This document shows, piece by piece, positions 46,151 through 54,787 of a DNA stretch of 64,000 nucleotides. Made by a program: the position numbers and the translations under genes. The notes beneath the pieces are model-generated. The model worked only from the letters and a program-made list of their open reading frames with translations, ran no database searches and was not told the DNA's origin. Source of the stretch: Pseudo-nitzschia pungens (lineage: Eukaryota > Bacillariophyta > Bacillariophyceae > Bacillariales > Bacillariaceae). Each line of letters begins with the position of its first letter. The first letter of the stretch is position 1. The DNA lies in NCBI GenBank assembly GCA_037355855.1, contig CM074759.1, forward strand, positions 1-64,000, written 5' to 3'.

Positions 46151-46904
46151 TGATGCGAAGGAGAAGTAATAATCTTTTAATGTACCGAACCGATGTGTTT
46201 CGTTCGGTTCGACTTGGGTACAGTTCGGATTTGTGTGGGCAGCGGGCAGTGTCCCGATGGCTCTTTTGGTGTTGCTTCTTGTTTCACTTTTTACTAGAGA
46301 TAGATTTGTGTCGATGGGTCGGCAGCCCATAAGATTACCGTAATCTTACCGTACGGTATTATTACAAGTATTACAATACGGTATTTCGTATTTCAGCACC
46401 TCCTTTGTTGGATCGCATTGTTGTTGTTGTCAAAATGCTACGAGTAGAGTACAGGTAACCTTACGTATGATGCACGCAAGACTTATTACTATTGTTTCAT
46501 TGGGGTCCGAGTTCGTGTACGAGTAACCTTAAGGTTTACAGCTAATTACGAGTAAATGAGGCTTACTTGTAGTCTTTTTGTTTCACGTTTCACTCGTTAC
46601 GAATACGAATTAAAAATTTATTTACAGTAAACTTACGGTAAGTTAGGTTATTCATTTATTCCTTGCTACATTCCGACACGAGCGAAGCGAAGCGAAGCGA
46701 AGTCGATCGCTCGTTCAGTCGGGCGGAGACCCACATTTTAGAACTTTCTTGGGCGATGGTAAACAGAGAGCAGTTGGGTCGTGTGGGACACAGGGCATAG
46801 ACAAATGAGTGGTTCCCGCTTTCCATATTGGTCGACTCCACTCCATTCGACTCCATTCGACTCCATTCGACTCGACCATCGTGATGCAAAATTTCAACCC
46901 CCCC

Positions 46905-47658
46905 CCCGGGCACGGGTCATAATATAAGAACGGGTACGCCACGACGTCTGTCCGTCGTCCGTGTTCGACGTACAAATACTAGTAAAAAAATGGCACTCCA
47001 TATTCCATGTGTGGTCCAATTTAGAAAAATTTCCCTGTGTCATTTTTTTCTTCTCATAATTATTTACTGCATATCACTAGTAAAAGTGTACCTGATAAAG
47101 CAACTTACCAAGTACACTTCCAATCACTCTCCAACTTTTAAATTCAATATTCAGTTCACGTATATAGTTGAGAGTCAAGTAGTAAGTACCTTTTTCAGTT
47201 TACATCCATCTGCTGTCTGATATTGCTGATTCAAACTACCAGTGATCTGTGCCTTCCACCTGGAATATAAAATACAAAATTGGATCGTCCGTCTGTCATT
47301 CGTTTTATTTTTATTCAATTAAAAGCTTCCACTTGGAACCAAAATTTGGACCATCCATCCGAACAACTTACTTTATCTTCCATCCATCTAGAGTGAAAAG
47401 CAGTTACATATTCATAATCCTTGTAAAAAATTGGGCTAGATACAATATTCACATACGATTTTGTTACAATTTTTGATGGAGTTGTTATAGATTGAAGTGT
47501 AATAGTTTTTGTTAGTATTATGCAGTGAAAGTGGAAAAAAAAATTGAGGTTGAGGGAAATTTTTCTAAATTGGACCACACATGGAATATGAATCACCGAT
47601 TTTTAGCGATCGTGGCGTAAGTCTTACCCCTTCTTATATTATGACCCCTGCCCCCGGG
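46905..47658. mobile_element. Foldback-type non-autonomous element with composite inverted repeats
   Basis: Inner arms 46999-47035 and 47554-47590 are 37-base perfect inverted repeats (part: GTGTGGTCCAATTTAGAAAA). Outer arms 46905-46936 and 47625-47658 are also inverted (GGTCATAATATAAGAA with flanking CCCGGG), with a short shared ACGCCACGA between. The interior is AT-rich with no conserved protein. Two mirror-image short frames starting inside the arms (HIPCVVQFRKIS on each strand) are a consequence of the inverted repeats. Confidence 0.8.
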
Positions 47659-47696
47659 AATGTTCAACGTCGGGATGCTGTCACTCGATACCACGG

Positions 47697-47797
47697 AATT
47701 CCTATCAGCTGTCCCCCGGCTTTCGTAAAAATAATGAGTACGTAAGTTAGTTGGGGATGTACGTATACGTAGAACCGGGGGACAGCTGATAGGAATT
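47697..47797. repeat. Palindromic element, family P, copy B
   Basis: 101 bases with 23-base perfect inverted arms at 47697-47719 and 47775-47797, beginning AATTCCTATCAGCTGTCCCC. Same family as 42792-42880. Confidence 0.9.
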
Positions 47798-48141
47798 TTG
47801 TAGTAAGATTAACCTTACCTGAGTCGTGCCGGTAAGGTTAACCGTACGACCTAAATAAAGAAAATAATGGAAGCTGTTGCAGCACCAAGAAACACACCTC
47901 AAGAACCAGAAAGGAAGGGTGCCGGTAAGGTTACAGGTTAACTTACCGTATACCAAGAACAAACCTAATGCTCTTGCTCTTGCTCTTCTCTGATTTTAAA
48001 TTACTGTAATACAAGTACAAGTACAAATACAAATACAAATTACTTCTACCGAACTAAGTTCAGATTACTTCCAGTACGGTAGGTCTTCACAATTTCCGAA
48101 CACCGAAAATCGAAATACAAGTACATCATACATCCACAGCC

Positions 48142-49866
48142 ATGGCATCCACCAACAACTTCCAACAAGACCGCACCTCGGAGTGCATTCTTTGTCTCGA
48201 ACCACTGGAAACCACATCCAACTCTACATCCAACTCTACATCCGAATCTAACTCCTCACAAAAGATCATCACTCTCCGCTGCGGGCACCGTTATCACAAG
48301 GGGTGCATCATCGACCAAATCGAGGCCGGCCGCAACGCCATAGCGCGGAACGACGACCAACGCATCCTCTTCAATTCCTTTCAGTGCGCAATGTGCGCGA
48401 CGGTCATCCGGGCGGAGGACCACGAGGGAGAGCTGCCGGGAGATTTGTTCAGGGCGTCGGACGACCTTCGTTCCAGGGTGGACGAGCTCATCGAGGAGCA
48501 CGGTCTGCGGGGCGAGGTTGAGAGAGAATTGATGAAACGAAGGCGCGGCGGCGAACGAAAGAAAGCGTCCTTGGAAACCCTCGACCGAGAGATCCTGCGC
48601 AGGTACGCGTTCTACCGATGCAGCAACGCCAGCTGCGGCGAGCCCTTTTTTGGTGGCACGATCGAGTGCGCCGATGCCTTTCGAACCGAAACGGGCAACG
48701 GAAGCAGTAACATGAACGGCAACACGAACAGCAACACGAACAGCAACACGAACACGAGCAAACTCTGTCCGGCCTGCGCTCCCCAGCCCCAGAGCGTCTG
48801 TCGAAACCCATCGCGGCACGCCGGTTATCTCACCTGGAAGTGTCGGTATTGCTGCCGACCGGCGACGTATCTGTGCTACGGAAACGTCCACTTTTGCGAT
48901 TCCTGCCACGAAAAGAATTCGACCAAGAAGGACGACGAGGTTGTGGAGCCGATTCCCTGCCCCGGGGCCTCGTGCCCCCATCCGAAGCCCGAACCCGGCG
49001 CCCGGTTCCATTCCAACGGTCCGGCGGAAGGGTGCGAGCAGGTCTATTCGTGCGCGATTTGTTCCGGGAGCGACGGCAACGACCCGACCCGGATCCCGCC
49101 CGGATCTCGAAATTTCGTGGAGAATCCGTGCGGCGGAAGCGGACTCGAGGGATGGCGGCGGGTGTCCGTTCCGAGGAGAAACCGCTGGGAGAATCGGACC
49201 TGGGAGGTGGAGGCGCTGCCGACCGCCTGCTTCGCGCCCGTCTTTCCGACCCCGGCGCTCCCCCCTGCGGGAGCGGGACGGCGCGAATTCGGATTCGAAT
49301 TCGATCCGGACCCACAACCGATCGCCACAAATTTCGTGTCGTCGTACTACTGGTGCGTCATGGCGCAATCCATCGATCTGAGCAAATTTTTGCGGCTCAA
49401 CGAGAAACCAAAGGCCGCTCCGACCAATAACAGTGAATCCCCCGCGTCTCCCGCGGTTCGCATCGAGGTTTCGGCCCGCTACACCCAGCGCACGGGCATC
49501 CCCAGTTTCTTTCAACTGGACGCCGTTCTGTGCGACGGCCGCTCGGAGGGAAGCGTCGAGGTCGAGCGAAAATCCACGGGAACACTCCGCACCGACGTGC
49601 TCTGGGAGCGGTGCTCCCTGGTCTTTGACCTGGGGACGCTCGAGGAAATCGGGAGCCGCTTCGGGGATGCTCCGGTGCTGACGGTCGCGGTGAGCGGCAA
49701 GGACGACAAGTACTGGGCGGGACCCTACGGGAGCAAGGTCACCGATATTTGCGTGCGGGTGCTGGGGAGGACTCCCGAGGAAATCGACGCCCTGGTCCGG
49801 AGTTCAATGGAATCGAATCATGGAATGGAATGGAATCACGGAATGGAATGGAATCGAATCGAATGA
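48142..49866 (+). CDS. Putative RING-Cys-relay E3 ubiquitin ligase fused to an FBA domain
   Basis: 574 residues, intronless. Residues 15-85 form a RING (C15, C18, C47, H49, H52, C55, C82, C85). A helical linker leads to a cysteine-rich module (about 153-310) that follows the MYCBP2/PHR tandem-cysteine domain landmark by landmark: RRYAFYRC, FFGGTIEC, LCPAC, WKCRYCC, YLCYGNVHFCDSCHEK, and a final CAIC. By spacing C176 matches the upstream and C245 the downstream relay cysteine of MYCBP2 (C4520 and C4572), with H256 at the H4583 position. Residues 324-541 match the F-box-associated domain of FBXO2/FBXO6: NFVENPCGGSGLEGW, FVSSYYWC, and YWAGPYGSKVTD. FBA domains recognise substrates, N-glycans in some members. 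Together this suggests a ligase that esterifies Ser/Thr or Lys and selects its own substrates; that is inference. No F-box is present. The last 20 residues (MEWNHGMEWN) are coded by a GGAAT microsatellite. Confidence 0.85.
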   Translation: MASTNNFQQDRTSECILCLEPLETTSNSTSNSTSESNSSQKIITLRCGHRYHKGCIIDQIEAGRNAIARNDDQRILFNSFQCAMCATVIRAEDHEGELPGDLFRASDDLRSRVDELIEEHGLRGEVERELMKRRRGGERKKASLETLDREILRRYAFYRCSNASCGEPFFGGTIECADAFRTETGNGSSNMNGNTNSNTNSNTNTSKLCPACAPQPQSVCRNPSRHAGYLTWKCRYCCRPATYLCYGNVHFCDSCHEKNSTKKDDEVVEPIPCPGASCPHPKPEPGARFHSNGPAEGCEQVYSCAICSGSDGNDPTRIPPGSRNFVENPCGGSGLEGWRRVSVPRRNRWENRTWEVEALPTACFAPVFPTPALPPAGAGRREFGFEFDPDPQPIATNFVSSYYWCVMAQSIDLSKFLRLNEKPKAAPTNNSESPASPAVRIEVSARYTQRTGIPSFFQLDAVLCDGRSEGSVEVERKSTGTLRTDVLWERCSLVFDLGTLEEIGSRFGDAPVLTVAVSGKDDKYWAGPYGSKVTDICVRVLGRTPEEIDALVRSSMESNHGMEWNHGMEWNRIE

Positions 49867-49905
49867 AATGGAATTCAATGGAATGGAATGGAATCGAAAC
49901 GGGAG
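49801..49905. repeat. GGAAT pentamer array
   Basis: Runs of GGAAT interspersed with CGAAT. It begins inside the last codons of the RING/FBA gene and continues past the stop. Confidence 0.9.
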
Positions 49906-50592
49906 GATCCCTTTTTGGATGCGGATGCGGATCCTGTCCGTGCGCAACGTTTTGAACTTATAGTGCTGGTGTACCTTAGTACTACCCAGTACTAATAGTA
50001 GTAGTAGTAATGGTAATCGCAATACTAGTAATAGTAATAGTAATAGTAATACGCATCGCAGCAAGCCTGCTTTATGGATACAGCTCTTCAGCAGCGCTCT
50101 GCTGTCTATTTTGGTCCTGTGTTGCAACTCCTCTAGCAGCAGGGAAAGAAACACGAAGGGTCTCGGTGTATGCAATAGTGCCCGAACATCATCACCTGTT
50201 GTACCAGTCTCACTGGTTGCCAGCGATCCATGTCGCGCTGCTCTTGTTATTGTTGCTGGTGCTATTCCTCATCGTCGATGCCCGTACTACTAGTACTACT
50301 ACTACTACTACTAATACTACTAGTGCCGTTTGGCAGATTGCTCTCAATTCGAAGAATCAATCCTTTCGCACTGATTTGATCGATCACCGCAGCAACACCC
50401 GATTCCACGGTTCGCACTTCGATCAAATGTTTGGGGTTACCGTGTGCTACTACTATCTTTTGAACTTTCCATAGTACGAAGTATTACGTAAGCTTACCGT
50501 AGCATTATTATTATTTTTTCCATCTTTGGTTCGTGACCATTAAAAAATTTATTCGTAATTTTACCCCTGGGTCGTGCGTGCCGGACCGACCT
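49906..50592. other. Intergenic spacer
   Basis: ATAGTA/ACT arrays and the short block at 50059-50081 shared with 21147-21170. No gene supported. Confidence 0.5.
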
Positions 50593-51253
50593 ACCCGTGA
50601 AAAACTAAAATGAATCACGTCGGAGTGACAGATTGTTGCCTCACTATCTGACCAAATACCTCCTCCCAGTAACGGAAACCTCCTCAACGAAAGTTACAAC
50701 CTATTCGTAAACACTATAAACCGACTGTTTGCAACAACTCCTGTTGAAATCAGTGACTTACATCCATAGCTTTGGCCCCCTGTAGTTAGTGGTTTTTTCA
50801 AAAAATGGCCAAAAATTGATCCATCATGGTAAATGTAGACACTGGTACATTTTCTACACGGGACCATACGATCGAGTGACAGCATCTACATTTTCTACAC
50901 GCCGAGTGACAGCATGTTGAACGAAAAAAAACTGAATTCGAAACGAAACGAAAAAAATGAGTTCTGTTTTTTGCTATGCGCGCAAGCCGAAAAACTATGC
51001 CGGCTCGATGCTGTCACTCGAAAACACATAATTTTCGGCCCAATTTCTGTATTCGAGAGCTTACTAAGGGAAGAATAAGCAATGTTGTTTAAAAGTGAAT
51101 ATAGAGCATTGTAGAGTAGAGTGTTAGCTAACAGACGATGTCTTTACTTTGAACAGAGGTGGTGTATGCAAGGAGATATTCCAAAAAGCAAAGATGCTGT
51201 CACTCAACGTGATTCATTATGGTAAACGTGATTCATTATAGTTTTTCACGGGT
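50593..51253. mobile_element. Non-autonomous inverted-repeat element
   Basis: Ends are inverted: ACCCGTGAAAAACTAAAATG at the left (50593) and its mirror at the right (to 51253), followed inward by AATCACGT and GAGTGACAG, with one extra ATGAATCACGTTTACC unit on the right. The motif GAGTGACAGCATC recurs internally near 50873-50884 and 50902-50914 and inverted near 51005-51019 and 51193-51204. No protein is encoded. Confidence 0.65.
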
Positions 51254-51370
51254 ACCGGAGGGAATTCGAAAATAATAATAATGGTGCTCGGGCGCGTAAC
51301 TTATTATTATCGCAATCATTCCGAGCGAGTCGATCCGCAAAACCATGTGCGAGCGAGAAGCAATCCGAAC

Positions 51371-51482
51371 GCAACCCAACCCAACCCAACCCAACCCAAC
51401 CCAACACAACACAACACACCACACCACAAAACAAAACAACACAAAGCACCACAACCCAACCCAACCCAACCCAACCCAACCA
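51371..51482. repeat. AACCC pentamer arrays
   Basis: Two blocks of AACCC units (51371-51408 and 51451-51482) separated by ACACC/AACAC variants. Confidence 0.9.
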
Positions 51483-52033
51483 CAACAGTTCCTCAATCAA
51501 CCCAGCTCACTCTCGCTTCTCCGATGGCAAGGAAGGCAGTGCATATGCATTCAGCAGTATACTATTGTAGTTAGCAATATAATTATTATTATTTTGTGTA
51601 TTTCATTACCGTACGTGTAAGTCGTGCGTTTTGTTGGAATTGAGTGTCTCCTCGTCGTCATCAAACATTTATTGATTCTCTCTAGTAGTACGGTTGGTAG
51701 CACGATGTGCGGATTCGTTAGGTAGTACCTTACGGTGCTTGTGTGGATGGATGGATGGATGGATGGATTGATGGATGGGTGAATTATTGTTCGTTCCTTC
51801 TTGCTTCTTGCTTTCTTTCGTCGTGTGGTGGTGCTTTGCGTTCGTTGGTGAGTGACTTGTGTGGGGGAGGCATTCGATTCGATTCGATTCGATTTGATTT
51901 GATTTGATTCGATTCGATTTGATTCGATTTGGTAGCGCCTTTTCGGTTCGTTTTGGGTCAGTCGTGCGTTCCAAAGTTGGTTTGTTTCCTCGCTGTTCCG
52001 TTCCGTTTCCTTCCGCGGTTGCTTTCATCGCGC
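51483..52033. other. Intergenic spacer with simple repeats
   Basis: GGATG array at 51745-51780 and GATTC/GATTT pentamers at 51873-51935. No gene supported. Confidence 0.5.
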
Positions 52034-52110
52034 TCCAACCCAACCCAACCCAACCCAACCCAACCCAATCCAACCCAACCTAATCCAACCCCACCCAACC
52101 CAACCCAAAT
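52034..52110. repeat. AACCC pentamer array
   Basis: Third AACCC block, partly degenerate, just downstream of the glutaredoxin gene end. Confidence 0.9.
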
Positions 52111-52202
52111 CACACATCACATTGCATCATATCACTCCACATACTATCGTACATAAAACACACTGCATCGCGTCGTATCGCATCGCATCGCATCAAATCA
52201 AA

Positions 52203-53745
52203 TCACGCACCCCTTAGGACGTCCAGCAAATCCCCCGACTCGTGGAGCTCCCTGAGAATGTCCAGCCCCCCGACCAGTTCTCCGTTCACGTAGAGCTGCG
52301 GATAGGTCGGCCAGTCCGAATATTCCTTGAGGCCCTGGCGGACCTCTTCGTCGCTCAGAATGTCAAAGGAATCGTACGAAACGACGGCAGCGGCAGCAGC
52401 AGCATCAGCGGCAGTACCCGTACCGTCTTCCGAAAGCGAGAGCGAATCCAGGAGCTCGACCGTCTGCCTCGAAAAGCCGCATCTGGGATTGGAGGGAAGG
52501 CCCTTCATGAAGAGCATGATCGGGTGGCGGTTCACCAGCTTGGTCAGACGGTCGTTGAGAGATTCCTCCCGGGAGGATGATGCACTCGCTGCCGATGCCG
52601 ATGCGGATGCGGATGCCGATGCCACCAGATCGGCAATCTCCCAGTCGTCCAGAAGGGAACCTCCCGCCGCGGTTTCCTTCAGGATGTCGAGGCCTCCCAT
52701 GAGTTCGCCCCGGACGTACTGCGGAAACGAAAAAAAAAAGAAAGAAAAAACGAGCGACACCCAATGAAAAAGAGGCGTGAGTGCGCCATTGCACTTTATT
52801 CACTCCATTCCGCTTCGATCCATTCCATTCCACTTCGATCCATTCCATTCCATTCCATTCCATTCCATTTCGCTTCACTTCACTTCACTTCGATCCAATG
52901 GATGTCTAAATCATATCACATCATATCACATCACATCATTCCATTCCATCCCACCAAACCCCACACTCGGTGCGGGGCAACTCGGTAATTATAATCATAA
53001 TTACAATTATAATTATAATAGTTTTACTCACAATCTGCGGATACGTCGGCCAGTCCGAATATTCCTTGAGTCCCTGGCGGACCTCTTCGTCTTTCAGAAT
53101 GTCAAAGCTGGCGTAGGGGATCTCGTGTTCCGCCAGGAGTTCCACGGCCTGCCGGGAAAACCCGCACCGGGGCTCGTCGGGAATTCCTTTCATGAACAAA
53201 ACCACCGTGTCCATTCGCACGAGCCCGGAGAGGCGGGCCGCGAGATCCTCCTCCCTCCGAACAGACAACGACGGTCCCTCCTCCTCCGGCGCTTTCTCCG
53301 GCGCTTTCTCCGCGGCATCCCGAGCGCGAGCGTCACTCTCGGCTTGTTTGGCCGCGAGGCGCTGCACGGCGAGCGTGAGGGCCGAGGGATCCGCCAGGGA
53401 TTCTCCCTCGAGGCGTTCCGACACACTTGTGGTTGTAGTTGTGGTTTCTGTTCCCAACAGCAACAACACCACGGTGGGAACCATGGTAACGCCGAGCGTC
53501 TCCGTCAGTTCCGTGGAAGCAGCCGATTCGGCGTCGACCTTGCCAAACAAAATGTCGTTGCCATTGTCGTTGTTGTCGTTGTTGCCGTTAAAGGACGCGG
53601 AAAGGGCGCCCAGCACGGTCTCGAGCATCGGGCAGGCCTCGTGCCAGTCGGCGCCAAAGAGGAGGACGCATTTCGATTTCGATTTCGATTTCGATTTGGC
53701 TTGGGCCCTCAGATCTCCGACCGAGGCGATATCGATCAATGCCAT
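52203..53745 (-). CDS. PICOT-type monothiol glutaredoxin (Trx-Grx-Grx), one intron
   Basis: Cytosolic/nuclear multidomain glutaredoxin of the Grx3/PICOT class, which binds 2Fe-2S clusters with glutathione, partners BolA proteins and serves iron trafficking. Exon 1 is 53745-53032 and exon 2 is 52718-52203. The 313-base intron (52719-53031) begins GTGAGT, ends CCGCAG, and is at phase 0 between TYPQI and YVRGELMGG. Product 409 residues. Residues 1-100 are a thioredoxin-like domain whose active site is WHEAC, one Cys only, as in PICOT (WAPQC-like). The first Grx domain has [12 protein letters not shown] (Cys 194) and [16 protein letters not shown]; the second has [12 protein letters not shown] (Cys 318) and [16 protein letters not shown]. 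The linker between them holds an Ala-Ser repeat. Start chosen at 53745 because the longer start adds only IIG repeats coded by the leader microsatellite. Confidence 0.93.
52817..52870. repeat. ATTCC pentamer array in the glutaredoxin intron
   Basis: ATTCC units followed by ACTTC units, within intron 52719-53031. Confidence 0.85.
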
Positions 53746-53756
53746 GGTGTTCCAAT

Positions 53757-53825
53757 TTATTCCAATTATTCCAATTATTCCAATTATTCCAATTATTCCA
53801 ATTTCCAATTCCAATTCCAATTCGA
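53757..53825. repeat. AATTATTCC array in the glutaredoxin 5' leader
   Basis: Six 9-base units just upstream of the start codon, followed by AATTCC repeats. Confidence 0.9.
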
Positions 53826-53981
53826 TGTGATGTTTGTTGATTTTGGTTGATTTTTCGTTGATTAACTTCTAATTTTCTTTTTGAAGCGACGTCGAAATTG
53901 ACAGGTTCGGTACGAGTACAGATCAATCCACTTTGAAGGTAAGGTTAGGTTTATCAGGTAAGCCTTACTTCGTACACGGTA

Positions 53982-54004
53982 CGAGTTTAGTAAGCAAAGT
54001 GACC
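53982..54004 (+). repeat. Transposon left terminal inverted repeat
   Basis: Identical as reverse complement to 57814-57836. Confidence 0.92.
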
Positions 54005-54289
54005 CGGTTTTTGGTGTCAGGTTATGAGCCAGAGCAACAGCAAACAGTCGACTGTTTCTGGTAACTGTAATCACTCCAAGACAACACCTTGGACACTAAT
54101 TTATACCCGATGAGAGAAATGGCAAGGTCGCAAGGTTTCCAATGATACCCAACATGACTTATATTGCGCGCCTGGCCTTTTCGTACACCGGGCCACAAAA
54201 TAAGGTCAAAATTTCGAAAAAAAACTCCATTTCAACAACCACACCACTAAGAGCTGTCACCCCCCCCCTATCTCCATAACCAGCCCCGG

Positions 54290-54770
54290 CTTAATTCTGA
54301 TATTACAGGGGCTCCATCTTTACTATAACAGCAACAAGCTCTCCAAGTTGCGGATTGATTGGGCGTTGTGGTTCGGAAAAACGAACTGGCAAAGCAGCAG
54401 CAAAAATCGCGTCTTTTTTTGGTCCGAAAACTTCCCCGGTCCAAACTACGGCGAAAATTCATATCTCGGTCCCCTCTGCGTCGATTCGGACAGGAACGCT
54501 TCGAACAGCTCTATTATATAAAGATAGACAAGGCCTCCAATTTGCGGATCGATTGGACGAGTCGTTTTCGAGAAACGGACTGTAGACTGAGTACACTCCC
54601 CTTGAAACTACGGGAGCAAAATCCGGTCAAACTACGGCGAAAATTAATAACTCCTCCCCGGCTTGACGAATTACGACCGGACCGCTTCCAACAGCTCTAT
54701 TATATCAAGATAGACAAGCCCTCCAACTTGCGGATCGATCCGACTGATACTTGTTGAGAAATAGAGTGTA
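54290..54770. repeat. Subterminal repeats upstream of the transposase
   Basis: Three diverged direct copies of a unit near 170-190 bases, best seen as CTCTATTATATAAAGATAGA (54508) and CTCTATTATATCAAGATAGA (54697), each followed by a stretch like CTCCAATTTGCGGATCGAT and a GAGAAA block. A weaker first copy covers 54308-54380. Confidence 0.75.
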
Positions 54771-54787
54771 CACTGACCAAGCAAAAA

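Noticed and set aside
46990..47220. Short frames HIPCVVQFRKIS on both strands
   Set aside because: They are mirror readings of the inverted repeat arms.
48256..49515. 419-residue minus frame opposite the RING/FBA gene
   Set aside because: GC-rich shadow; the plus frame has the conserved cysteine modules and FBA motifs.
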